Positions 8,900-20,539 of a DNA stretch of 64,000 nucleotides are shown piece by piece (position 1 is the first letter of the stretch; each line of letters begins with the position of its first letter). The position numbers and the translations under genes were made by a program. The DNA lies in the NCBI GenBank assembly GCA_033060915.1, contig CM065394.1, positions 33,146,001 through 33,210,000 of the forward strand. The letters run 5' to 3'. Source of the stretch: Euryodendron excelsum. Lineage: Eukaryota > Streptophyta > Magnoliopsida > Ericales > Pentaphylacaceae. Under the pieces are notes generated by a model that saw nothing but the letters and a program-made list of their open reading frames with translations, was not told the origin of the DNA and searched no databases.

Positions 8900-11847
8900 A
8901 AGGGTTTTTGCGATGGCATAAAATCATCGCTAAGACTGTGTTTGGATCAAAGATTTAGTGATGAAAAAGAAAAAGAAATGAGGAAAAAGAGAACAAAAAT
9001 ACTATTTTATTTTATTCTCTGTTCTCTCGTATTTTACTTTTTCTTTGATAAATTCAGGTTTCAAATACAACATAAAGGTATTAGTGACGGAAAACGAGGC
9101 AGTGAGTTTTTAGCGACGGAAAGGGCTCATTAGTGACGACTTTCTTCGCTAACGGATAGAGCTGTAAAATAAATCAAGCTACTCGAGCTCAGCTTGTGTT
9201 TGGTTCGTTAAAAACTCATTCGAGATCGACTCGTTATATAAATAAAACAAGCTTCAATAGATTTTAAAACTCGTTAATTTTTTAAGCTTAGTTTGAACTC
9301 TACTCAACAAGCAAAAATACACTAAAGAATTCAAGCTACTAGAGCTCAGTTAATGATCGGTTTGATTAAAACTCATTTAAGATCAGCTCGATAATTAATC
9401 AAGTCAATTTTAAACATAATTTTAAACTCAATAAAGTTTTTAAGCCAAACATAAATAACCCACTACTTAACTCAACTCGACTCGTTTACAGACATACTAA
9501 CAAGTTTTTGCCGAAGCTTAAGTTATTTTACCGACAATTTGACCTCATCGAGGTCTCATAATTTTTCTCTTCTGTCACTTGTGACACATGTAGCGACAAC
9601 ATATGCTGACGTTAAAGTTCTGTGTTTTTGAAAAATAATTTTTTTAATAAATATGTACTTTTTTTAGTTACCTGTTTGACCTAAATCAATTAATAAAAAA
9701 ACTAAATACAAAATTCATTCATCCATTCATAAGTTAAAAATATAACTATTCATAATAAATCTCCTTAATCCAAGTTAAAAATACAAGTTTCAAACATTTA
9801 TACAAAACATTTAAACGAAAATAAAATGTGCCTTTGCAATCCATACATCAAAAAGAAACTATGGAGCCAGTGCAGGAAGACTAGTTGGAAACCCCACCGA
9901 CCTACCCTTTGTGAATTATTTGAAAAGAATAAAAAAATTAATTTGAAGGAAAGCAATTAACCATATGAAACATATAATACATATGCAAAAAAATAACTAT
10001 AAAAAAATAAAAAATAAAAATGCAATTATACCACAAGATTGCCAAACTACATGTTACATGCTAAGTTTTACGGATTTTTAAGACCGTTTGGGGGTTTTAG
10101 TACCTCAATAGCTCTAATAATGTAAATTTAAATAAAGTAAGTTAAAAAGAGTAAATTGACCACAACTCACGAACCAAGACTCCTGCGACATTATCGCTCT
10201 TTCTCAAACATCACTCATGTCTAAACTATGCTACGTGTAGAGTTTCACAAGCATTCAAACCCATTCAGGCATTTTTGCATACCTTTCACGATAGTAGTGG
10301 CTGTTGTGCAAAAAACATTTAATTGGAATCAAATGTTGTTGCGACGGGACATTGCCATCCAGCAATGATAATGATCCCGTTGCAAAAAAGTTTTATGGCA
10401 AATGGCATATTTTTTTGTAGTGTAACTTGTAGAGAGGGAGGAGAAAGAAGAAAAAATAATTATTTTTTGCATTTATGTATTTGATTCTATCTATGAGAGA
10501 AAGAAAAGAAAAAGGAAGGAAAATGAAAAATAATCTCTCCCTCTCTCTCTCACTTCTGAATTTCAAACAAGAAAAAGAGTTTTCCTTTCACTTTTTTCTC
10601 ATGTTTTAGGGAAGAAAAAACACTTTTCATTCCATTTATTTTTCCCTTCCCTTCCACAAATTACAAACAGGCTCTAATGAAGTACGGTAGTTGTTGCTCT
10701 AAAAAATGACCTGCATGCCTTTTGATAGATAAGAAATTTTATGTTGTACATCTATATATATATATATATCTTGGTAACATGTGTTATTAAAGTAAAAATG
10801 CTTTATTTGGTGGTACAAGATATTACAAATTGTGTTTTTATAAATTCTAATACAATAACACAATTTTTAACACATTGTAAAACCAACTAAAGTAAATTTA
10901 AACAATATTTTAAAGAATGTACCAAGTTGAAGACATGAACATGTGAAATGGGATCATGTAGTTGATATGAAAGATAATCAATAACTTATGCATTGAAACA
11001 TAGAAAACTAAGAAAAAAAGTACACTGATCGATCGTACAAACTTTCATCTGCCAACAACTTTAGAGGTTGCATTAAGTGAGTTTAATTAATATAACCCAC
11101 TCAGAAAATAAATGAGAAGGTTAAATTAGTTGGTAGCTGATCTGAGTATTCGTTGTTATTGTTATTAATATATGTCTCTCTATTTATGTATATTGATTTT
11201 GATTGAACTTAGTTTACTTATCCTATTAATGCATCTTATGTTGCTCCTAAAATGGCTTGTGTGGCCCTGCTTGGACCAAGTTATCAGTTGGGCGGAGCCA
11301 ATATAGATTCAGAGAGAGCAAGTGCCTCCTCAAGTTTTTAAAAATGTAATTTTAATTAACAATTCATTAAATACTTCTCAATTTACTGTTCTAAAAATTT
11401 ATAAATGTCTCACTCAAATAGTTATTTTGCATTAAAAATGTTATTATATATTATATATTTAAGTTTATATACATTATAAAAATATATCAAAGTTAAGTAT
11501 CCTATTGGCCTATTCTTGATTATGAAAAATAAAAATAAAAAATATCTCAATTTTTATTAACGATTACCCCTCCTAAAAATATTTTCTGACTCTGCCACTA
11601 TTAGTATCACCGTTTATGAAAATCAGAATCGTTTGTTGGATTATCTTTTTCATCGATTTTTTAGTTAGCTTTTTTTCTTATTTTTTTTTACCAGTTGGTA
11701 ATTAAGAATAGATAATCCCACAAAATTGATAGAAATGGATCCTTTCTACATCTGCAATAACTGAACCCAACATTTGTATAAATTTTGGATCTTGAGATCC
11801 ATCAATCCTTGACTTTTACTAATACAGATCACAAGATTATTGTAAAA

Positions 11848-11879
<32 letters not shown>

Positions 11880-12650
11880 CATTAAGAATTAAACTTCAAA
11901 CACAACCCAAAAACTGTATTTTGAAAAAAAAAAAAACTTTCATTGGGCAGAAATTTTTAGAAAAAGTATAGGGCAATTGAAAAACTCTCACTTAACAGAA
12001 GACAAGTGAATATGACGAAGAAAATTTTCCTAAATCTTTGGAAAATTATAACTCAATAAGAGTAGAGACTTTTCCAAATCTGGATTCAAAACAAGAAAAT
12101 AGCATCTCCGCATGCAGTAGCAAGATTGTGTATACGATATATTTGACCCTCTCTAGGTTCCCAAATAGTGAGAACCCCGTGTATTGGGTTGTCTTTTTTT
12201 TTTAATATGTGTAACAAAAAATATAGTAGAGCTTATTTTTAACTTTTTTCATTTGACTTTTTTTGGAATATAAGTCAAAAAGTTAAAAAAAAAATTTTGA
12301 CTTTTATAAACTAAGATAAGCATAAAAAAAAAAGAATAAAAAAATATTGGTTTTTGACTTATTGCAAACCAAAAAACCAAACCGAAAAAGCAGGGGGAAA
12401 ACCCTATCAAACGGAATAACAAATCAAAGCACCAAATATCTACTGGAAACCCAAGAGAACCATATGTACTTGGGGCATGATAGTAAGAATAGCTGATTCA
12501 AGTAAATCTTATGATTGATAATTATAAACTAGCATTGTTGATATATTATAACAATCCACAAAATATTTAGATTTTTGTTGAAATAGATGTAAGCTAAAAA
12601 AAAATATTAATTAGCAACAAAAGAGACTTAAATCATTCCAAACTTTATTT
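8900..12650. other. Repeat-rich intergenic region without recognisable genes
   Basis: About 8930-9150 carries repeated TAGTGACGG and TAGCGACGG words, typical of CACTA subterminal regions, and 10411-10422 reads TTTTTTGTAGTG, a CACTA right terminus in reverse; no matching left terminus was found. About 9157-9496 is a hAT-MITE relative of 30006-30295. Further on there are AT-rich sequence, A/T homopolymers and a (CT)14 microsatellite at 11850-11879. Nothing has the look of an exon. Confidence 0.5.
9157..9496. mobile_element. hAT-MITE family copy (GAGCTCAGCTTG-type)
   Basis: It starts AGAGCTGTAAAATAAATCAA and ends ACTCGACTCGTTTACAGAC, giving imperfect inverted ends, with inner CAAGCTACTCGAGCTCAG and a second internal CAAGCTACTAGAGCTCAG. 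Related copies lie at 30006-30295 (clearer ends) and about 20625-20870 (partial). Confidence 0.55.
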
Positions 12651-12761
12651 ATTTATTTTTGCATATTCTGAATACTGAGAATGACATGATTACACGACAC
12701 ACCACCAAGCACAACAATTGTTATTGCTGAGATGGACATACAAAACAACGCCCAATAGTGA

Positions 12762-12971
12762 CTAGGCATACACGTCAGCAAACCCATATGTAAGCCAAGC
12801 CAAATTTGGACCACCAGTCTGTCCTGAACCGGACTCCAACCCATTTCCGAGGCCAGAGACCATATCGGAGGCTGCACCGCGAAGAGCAGTCATGGACTCG
12901 GTGGTGCCACTGCCTGAACCACTCCCTGAGCCGTAGCCACCATTGCTGCAGGAATCACCAGAAGTGGACAT
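12762..12971 (-). CDS. Small Gly/Ser-rich protein, unknown function
   Basis: An ATG-started frame of 69 residues. The N-terminus is a Gly-Ser/Gly-Tyr tract (NGGYGSGSGSGSG), followed by TESMTALRGAASDMVSGLGN and a C-terminal PNLAWLTYGFADVYA. There is no signal peptide, membrane segment or known domain. Non-random composition and an intact frame between a possible leader and an AT-rich 3' side suggest a real short gene, but I do not recognise the family. A copia element lies 91 bases upstream of the ATG. A TATATAG on the minus strand at 15441-15447 would sit about 290 bases upstream if that insertion is ignored. It could also be a chance frame. Confidence 0.4.
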   Translation of the reverse strand: MSTSGDSCSNGGYGSGSGSGSGTTESMTALRGAASDMVSGLGNGLESGSGQTGGPNLAWLTYGFADVYA

Positions 12972-13061
12972 GTTTATGGTTACTGAATTGTTTTACTTCT
13001 CTTCTTGTCTTGAGTTATTAGTTAAGAGAAGGTTCATTTTTGTAGGCAGAATCAACCCAAG

Positions 13062-15239
13062 TGTTGGGTTTTGCTCTTTGCAATCCCACATTGGTTAGGA
13101 AGGAAAAGAGAGGCAAGGTTCAAGGCCGTATAAGTAGGATTATATCTTTTTTGTTGAGTGTACAAGTCAATAGCTTAGCTATTAACTTTTAACTTTTGTA
13201 AAATTTCTTTTGAAGAAGTGAAAGTTAAAGTTTAGTTAATGAGAAAGCTTAGGGCTGGTGGTTTTTTTCTTGTTTTAGGAGTTTTTTACTTAAATACTTG
13301 TATTGTGTTTTTCTCTATTTATTTTGATATTTTTGTCAAAAGGTAGATCCAAAAAGGGAATGAATTTGGGAGGACCGAATTTCCAACAAGTAGTATTAGA
13401 GCCTTTTTTGTTGTTATTTTTCTTGAAATTCTGAGTATACTTTGTGGTTGTAGTTTTGACTGATCTTCCACATCAGAAAAGATTTTCTTGAAATTATTAA
13501 AGGTTCCTTTTGTGGGGTGGAGCTTTAGTGTGGTAGTGTGAATATGTACAGTCTAAGGAGGTTCTGTCTAGGAGATTAGGTTTTAAGCGGGACTAGTGTA
13601 ACCTCTCCAATCTTTCTTGAGAATTTTGAAGTTCTGTCTAAGAAATGTTTGAATTTTTCCTGAGAACTTACTTAGTAAGTACTATTTATTTCTATGGTAA
13701 AATTCATCAAGGTAATGTCAGGAAGTAGGGTTTCAAATCCTATCAGATTTGATGTGGAGAAATTTGATGAGCGAATCAATTTTGGCTTGTGGCAAGTGCA
13801 AGTCATAGATGTTTTGATTTAATTAGGATTACATAAGGTATTGAAGGGCAAACTAATTCCTAAAGTTAGTAGTGATACTAGCGCGAGCAGATCTAGAATG
13901 AGCGATAAATATTAGAAAGATCTAGATTTGAGAGCAACAAGTACGATACGTTTATGCCTAGCCAAGAATGTTCTTGCAAATGTATATAGAATATCTACGG
14001 TAAAGGAACTTTGAAAAAAACTTGAAGAGTTGTATCAGACGAAGGGCGTCTCGAATCAAATATAACTGAAGGAGTAGTTTCATATACTGCAGATGAGTAA
14101 ATGTACAACTATTTTAGATCATTTAAGTATTCTCAATGGCATCGTCTCTGAACTTGAATCTATTAGAGTTAAAATTGAAAATGAGGATCAAGCTTTAAGG
14201 CTTATCTGGTCTCTTTCATCTTCCTATGAGCATATGAAACCTATTTTGATACATAGGAAGGAGAAAATAATTTTTTCAGAGGTTACTAGTAAATTATTTT
14301 CTAAAGAGAGAAGACTAGGCGGTAGATGTAATCTTTTGTTTGAGAGCCTAGCAGTGGCAGCTGGTGATTGAAAGAAGAATTTCATGAAGAAGAAAGTAGT
14401 ATGTTGGGTGTGTGAACAATCTGGGCACATTAAGAAAAATTGTCCAAAAGCTAGAACGGTTTCGGCAAGATGCTCCAAGTCAATGAGAAAGTCAGAGAAT
14501 GTGTTTCTTTACATAGACGATGATGTCACATGATAAAGAATGTGTTACTATTAGCAGGTTTATAAGTTTGCACACGGGCATTGGTTTGGCGTTGATGCAG
14601 GGTGTGTGCTGAAAATTCATGTCAATGGCTGATGAACTTCCAAAAAAGCCAAACGTAAGAGTTGCACCATAATTTTTCAGCAAGGTTATTTTCAACATGA
14701 GTCGAAGTGAAATGCTTGGAATTAGTTTATTCTGAATACATATGCTTTTATGGTAGAATATAATTGCAAAAGTTATGAAAATCTTCATTAAGGTAGAGTG
14801 TGGCTATGGGACTAACTAAAGTAGCAAAGGTGGAGATTTGTTGGATTTTGCTCCTTGCAATCCCACATCGATTGGGAAGAAAAAGGGAAGCAAAACTCAA
14901 AGCCTATATAAGGAGAGTTATATTGCCTTAGTTAAGTGCACTAATCAATAGCTTAGCTAGTAACTTTTTACTTCAGTAAAATTTCTCTTGAAGAGGTGAA
15001 AGTTAAAGTTTTAGTTAGTGAGAAAGCTTAATGAGTGTCTTTGAGGTGAAGAAGAAAAATTGTATGATTATAATAATTTTTTACATAGTGTATTTTTCTC
15101 TTTAGCTAGTGACTTTTTTTCTATTTTGAGAGTTTTCACGTAAATACTTGTGTTATGTTTTTTTCTATTTATTTTAATATTTTTATCAAAAAAATAGATT
15201 CAAAAGAGGGGTGAATTTAGGAGAGCCGAATTCCCAACA
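13062..15239 (+). mobile_element. Ty1-copia LTR retrotransposon, deletion derivative carrying only gag
   Basis: The 5' LTR 13062-13388 and 3' LTR 14839-15239 both begin TGTTGG, end in CCAACA and share GCAATCCCACAT, GTGAAAGTTAAAG and GAATTT..GGA..CCGAAT blocks. Two bases after the 5' LTR, TAGTATTAGAGCC (13391-13403) is an aged initiator-Met tRNA primer site. AAAGGTGGAGA (14826-14836) before the 3' LTR is the polypurine tract. The flanks are CCAAG and CCAAA, a 5-bp target duplication with one change. The interior is only about 1.45 kb. No integrase, reverse transcriptase or RNase H could be read, so it cannot move on its own. The LTRs differ by an indel of about 70 bases and many substitutions, so the insertion is old. 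Confidence 0.88.
13715..14505 (+). pseudogene. Broken copia gag with zinc knuckle
   Basis: Starting at the ATG at 13715 one reads a copia gag-like protein (RFDVEKFDERINFGLWQVQV, later ILHRKEK-like and VTSKLFSKERR words), broken by several in-frame stops, the longest open part being 14093-14371. At 14402-14443 the frame gives CWVCEQSGHIKKNC, a perfect CX2CX4HX4C nucleocapsid zinc knuckle. Stops before and after the open part show it is not translated as one protein. Confidence 0.8.
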
Positions 15240-15779
15240 CCAAATTTTCTTCATTCTAATCATTTAGCACCTAAGAATTTGTATCTCTGGGAAAATTTGA
15301 GAACCAAAAATGGATAACATGAATGTAACATCAACATCAACCACCACCACCCAACGGAAAAACCCAGGCACTGAAAAATTTATCAAAAGCCCAGATTGAA
15401 GCACCTGTAAACCTTGATGTATCATCAGCTAGACAAGGGTCTATATATCCAGAAACACTGCTAGGTGGATCTTATAGCTCCACAAAGTGGACACACTACA
15501 ACAAATTTGGCCTAAGTCGGCACATGTTTTTCGGCGTTTTTTAAAAACACCGTCATACTATAGATAATACCTGTGCTTTTACAAAAATGTTGTTAAAGGT
15601 CACTAGATAGGAATCTGTCCACATCTCCGATCAAACGTGCGGCGTGGTTTTAAGGGTATATCGCTGGTTTCCTTGCCGGCGTTTGGTAAAAAGCCGGGAA
15701 TCATTTTTAAGATAATATTTTGTTTTAAGTCTCCTTAACGAGAGCTGAAAAGTCAAATTAAAATAACCTCAAAACAGCG

Positions 15780-16110
15780 TCGTTTTGATTTGGAGGGAAA
15801 CTTTAATGTAAAACCCTAGACGAGAGCGCCAATCATACTTGTGTTCCTGAGTTCAGCGGTTTGTCGCTGGTGTCCATAGGCATAGAACAGTTGCCGACCA
15901 CCATAGACCACATCCAGGTATGCACCCTTCCATATTCCCCTCCCTCATTCGTGCTCTCTCTCTCTCTCTCCCTCTTTCTCTCTCTCTCTGTCCCAAAGGT
16001 GAATGACCCATTTGTGACGTTGAAATCGCACAGAGGAGATCGAACCATTGCCGGAAAGACCTTGCACCTTTGGCCCCCTCTGTACAAGCCGACCCGAAAT
16101 TGGAATTGAG
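15780..16110 (+). other. Leader-like exon region inside the CACTA element
   Basis: Less AT-rich than its surroundings, with a CT-rich tract at about 15955-15990 and possible donors (CCAG before GTATGC near 15917; GAG before GTGAGC near 16110). With the acceptor TTGTGTAG at about 19735-19742 just before the transposase ATG, it could be the 5' untranslated exon, putting the repeat array in an intron. The splice model is inferred only. Confidence 0.35.
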
Positions 16111-17074
16111 GTGAGCTTCCTCCTTCGAATTACTGGTTACTATTAATTTGAAATTTTAGTTGTAGGAAGAGCAAGTGCAAAACAGAGTCTTAATTTAATG
16201 GGTCTTCCTCCATCCAATTACTGGGTACTAGATTGGATGATGATGATAAAAAAATATATTGTTAATTGCTTTGGTAAATTATGTTTATGGCTTATTGGGC
16301 AATGGGCCTTCCTCTCTTCTTCTTCCTCTGATAGTTTTTTAACAATGTTTTGAGGGTATAAAAAATTATTATCTTTTTTTTTTTTTTGCTGTTACTTTCT
16401 TGGGTTTTGAAGACTGCTTACATTGTTTATTTTGTAATTTTTGCTTCTTTCAAATTAATTTCTTGATATTGTTTCTTGGGATTTTGGGTTTCTTCTCGTT
16501 GCTTTTTGTCTACCTGGTTAATGCTTCGTCTTTGTTTTAATTGATTGATAAATGGAAATAAAGAATTTCAATTATTTTTTGTCGAATGTTGAATTTCAAT
16601 TTTATTTTCCGTTAAGAATCCCTTACCCTTTGTCAATATGCATGTGCATGTCTGCATACATAAAATTGCAAACCAAACGTATGTAAAGGTTGCTACTTTG
16701 ATTTTAAGTGTTTTATGCTTTATATTCATAGGCATATACATGCACATACATATACATCTCTATATACTAGCATTGACTCGTGCTATGCGTAGGACCTCAT
16801 ATTTCAAAATGCGTAGTCAACTTGATTTATTGTTATTTGATTTATTTACAAGAGTTTAGAAAATATTCTATTCATGTTTTTTTTTTTTTTTGTCCTGTAT
16901 TCATGTATTAAACATAGATATACTAAATGGAGAGGATTAGAAGACCAAAAAAAGGGAATATTTGGTAATAGTACAATCGGTCCAATTGCTAGAAGAAAAG
17001 AAAAATCTTATTGCTGGAATAAAAAAATTTAAAAAAACCTTACATCTATTCTAATTACATGATCCATGAACAAA

Positions 17075-19555
17075 GCATTCACTTAAGGCCTCCAGTATCC
17101 ACATTTTTTGAAACCTTACATCTATTCTAAATATCCTATTGTTTTGACATTTTTCATTTTAAAAAACCCCCTCAGTTTAGATTTTAAAAAATCATATATT
17201 AGGCAAAGGGAGTCCAATAATAATGTTAGAAAATGTAAAAAGCCCATTCACTTAAGGCCTCCAGTATCCACATTTTTTGAAACCTTACATCTATTCTAAA
17301 TGTCCTATTGTTTTGACATTTTTCATTTAAAAAAACCCCCCTCAGTTTAGATTAAAAAAATCATATATTAGAGAAAGGGAGTCCAATAATAATGTTAGAA
17401 AATGTAAAAAGCCCATTGAAAACTATCGATTTAGGCCTCAAATTGGTTAGAGTCGTTCCTTCACAAAGCCATATTTATTTCTTGTCTCCATTGCTTGGCT
17501 TTTTAGAGCTGGAAATTTTCCTCTTCAGTTTAATTAATATCTCCAAATATTATATATGTTCTGCCTAGAAGTTACACTTTGATATGATCCATAAACAAAG
17601 TATTCACTTAAGGCCTCCAGTTTACATCTATTCTAAATGTCCTATTGTTTTGACATTTTTCATTTAAAAAAACCCCCTCAGTTTAGATTAAAAAAAATCA
17701 TATATTAGAGAAAGGGAGTCCAATAATAATGTTAGAAAATGTAAAAAGCCCATTGAAAACTATCGATTTAGGCCTCAAATTGGTTAGAGTCGTTCCTTCA
17801 CAAAGCCATATTTATTTCTTGTCTCCATTGCTTGGCTTTTTAGAGCTGGAAATTTTCCTCTTCAGTTTAATTAATATCTCCAAATATTATATATGTTCTG
17901 CCTAGAAATTACACTTTGATGTGATCCATAAACAAAGCATTCACTTAAGGCCTCCAGTATCCACATTTTTTGAAACCTTACATTTATTCTAGATGTCCTA
18001 CTGTTTTGACATTTTTCATTTAAAAAACCCCCTCAGTTTAGGTTTAAAAAAATCATATATTAGAGAAAAGGAGTCCAATAATAATGTTAGAAAATGTAAA
18101 AAACCCATTCACTTAAGGCCTACATTCACTTAAGGCCTCCAGTATCCACATTTTTTGAAACCTTACATCTATTCTAAATGTCCCATTGTTTTGACATTTT
18201 TCATTTAAAAAAACCCCCCTTAGTTTAGATTAAAAAAATCATATATTAGAGAAAGGGAGTCCAATAATAATGTTAGAAAATGTAAAAAGCCCATTGAAAA
18301 CTATCGATTTAAGCCTCAAATTGGTTAGAGTCGTTCCTTCACAAAGCCATATTTATTTCTTGTCTCCATTGCTTGGCTTTTTAGAGCTGGAAATTTTCCT
18401 CTTCAGTTTAATTAATATCTCCAAATATTATATATGTTCTGCCTAGAAATTACACTTTGATGTGATCCATAAACAAAGCATTCACTTAAGGCCTCCAGTA
18501 TCCACATTTTTTGAAACCTTACATTTATTCTAGATGTCCTACTGTTTTGACATTTTTCATTTAAAAAACCCCCTCAGTTTAGGTTTAAAAAAATCATATA
18601 TTAGAGAAAAGGAGTCCAATAATAATGTTAGAAAATGTAAAAAACCCATTCACTTAAGGCCTACATTCACTTAAGGCCTCCAGTATCCACATTTTTTGAA
18701 ACCTTACATCTATTCTAAATGTCCCATTGTTTTGACATTTTTCATTTAAAAAAAACCCCCTTAGTTTAGATTAAAAAAATCATATATTAGAGAAAGGGAG
18801 TCCAATAATAATGTTAGAAAATGTAAAAAGCCCATTGAAAACTATCGATTTAGGCCTCAAATTGGTTAGAGTCGTTCCTTCACAAAGCCATATTTATTTC
18901 TTGTCTCCATTGCTTGGCTTTTTAGAGCTGGAAATTTTCCTCTTCAGTTTAATTAATATCTCCAAATATTATATATGTTCTGCCTAGAAATTACACTTTG
19001 ATGTGATCCATAAACAAAGCATTCACTTAAGGCCTCCAGTATCCACATTTTTTGAAACCTTACATTTATTCTAGATGTCCTACTGTTTTGACATTTTTCA
19101 TTTAAAAAACCCCCTCAGTTTAGGTTTAAAAAAATCATATATTAGAGAAAAGGAGTCCAATAATAATGTTAGAAAATGTAAAAAACCCATTCACTTAAGG
19201 CCTACATTCACTTAAGGCCTCCAGTATCCACATTTTTTGAAACCTTACATCTATTCTAAATGTCCCATTGTTTTGACATTTTTCATTTAAAAAAACCCCC
19301 CTTAGTTTAGATTAAAAAAAATCATATATTAGAGAAAGGGAGTCCAATAATAATGTTAGAAAATGTAAAAAGCCCATTGAAAACTATCGATTTAGGCCTC
19401 AAATTGGTTAGAGTCGTTCCTTCACAAAGCCATATTTATTTCTTGTCTCCATTGCTTGGCTTTTTAGAGCTTGAAATTTTTCTCTTCAGTTTAATTAGTA
19501 TCTCCAAATATTATATATGTTCTGCCTAGAAGTTACATTTTGATATGATTGCACT
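17075..19555 (+). repeat. Higher-order tandem repeat array inside the CACTA element (about 540-bp units)
   Basis: Two modules alternate. S (about 165-186 bp) begins TTCACTTAAGGCCTCCAGTA and ends with GTCCAATAATAATGTTAG plus AAATGTAAAAARCCC. L (about 186 bp) begins AAAACTATCGATTTAGGCCT and ends near TTTGATGTGATCCATAAAC. L occurs near 17419, 17757, 18297, 18837 and 19379; the last four are spaced about 540 bp as S-S-L units. The order from the left reads S S L S L, then S S L three times. Copies differ by few bases, mostly homopolymer length, so the latest expansion is recent. Confidence 0.92.
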
Positions 19556-19766
19556 GAACTGACTTTTGTGAGTACCTTTAATTAATTCTTTTACCATCTA
19601 TATGTAATGTTTGTTCAATTTTTAAGTTTTACATCTTTTCTTGCTTTTTCTTCCCTTTTGAACCCATTATTGTTTCAAGTACACATTGGCGAGATGAATT
19701 AGTACATTATGGTTTAATACTTAATGCGATAAGTTTTGTGTAGATCTTGGGTTGAGAAACACAATC

Positions 19767-20519
19767 ATGGATAAGACTTGGATAGATTTACTAAAGCTAG
19801 ATGTAAGATACATACAAGGAGTTATAGATTTTATGGATTTTGCAAAAAAGAACAGGCAGCCTAAGGATTCAAATGAAATCGTGTGCCCGTGTACAAAGTG
19901 TCAAAATGTCCCATTGGTGGAGATAGATTTGGTGGCAGATCATCTTATTGAAAATGGGTTTATGCCAAGTTACACTCGTTGGATTTTTCACGGGGAGAAG
20001 TCAACATTTGTAGATTTTAGTAATGAAAATAGTGCGCATGCTGATTTAGGCGAGCGTGATGAGATGCAAGAAATGTTACATGAGGCATTTGGCATTTTTC
20101 TGCCAAGCCCTAACCGGGATATGGGTGTTAATGATCCCCAATGTGTAATTTACCAGGTCCGGATGAAGAAACTGAGAACTTTTTTATGCTTTTGAAAGAA
20201 GCTGAGCGAGAGTTATACCCGAGGTGCCAAAGTTCTCGTTGCTATCATTTATTGTACGATTGGAGCACATTAAGTGCCTAAGTGGGTGGAGTAATAAATC
20301 ATTCACCATGTTGCTTAAGTTGTTGAAGGATGTTCTTCCTAAGGATGAGACATTGCCAAATTCTTTTAATGCGAGCAGGAACTATTGGAGGGCTTGGGTC
20401 TTAAACTATAAAGTTCATGCATGCCCTAAAGATTGTATGCTATATTGGGGAGAGAATTCTAAACGTGTTGATTGTAGAGTTTATCACCAGTCTAAATACA
20501 AGCAATTTGAGTTTATCAT
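19767..20519 (+). pseudogene. CACTA transposase (TNP2-like) N-terminal fragment, frameshifted
   Basis: From ATG 19767 the frame gives a transposase-associated N-terminal domain: MDKTWIDLLKLDVRYIQGV, the CPCTKC metal-binding-like motif, HLIENGFMPSYTRWIFHGE. The frame then shifts near 20155 (continuing as LPGPDEETENFFMLLKEAE) and again near 20222 (FIVRLEHIKCLSGWSNKSF, then HACPKDCMLYWGEN). These blocks are the standard order at the start of CACTA transposases. The reading stops at the right terminal repeat, so the catalytic domain is missing. Two frameshifts plus the deletion make it non-functional. Confidence 0.85.
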
Positions 20520-20539
20520 ATTTGTTGTAGTGACATCTC

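Larger units (their letters stand above)
15494..20532 (+). mobile_element. CACTA (En/Spm-type) transposon with both ends; internally deleted
   Basis: The left end CACTACAACAAAT (15494-15506) is exactly matched in reverse at the right end, ATTTGTTGTAGTG (20520-20532). Both flanks are ACA (15491-15493 and 20533-20535), the 3-bp target duplication expected of CACTA elements. At 5039 bp it contains, in order, a GC-richer subterminal part (about 15500-15710), a leader-like stretch, a 2.5-kb repeat array (17.07-19.55 kb) and the first part of a TNP2-like transposase running almost into the right end. An autonomous element would carry about 2 kb more transposase. This copy is therefore a deletion derivative, possibly mobilised in trans in the past. 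Confidence 0.9.

Noticed and set aside
17075..19555. CRISPR-like or satellite-only interpretation of the repeat array
   Set aside because: Units are about 180 and 540 bp, head-to-tail without unique spacers, in a plant genome, and inside a defined CACTA element.
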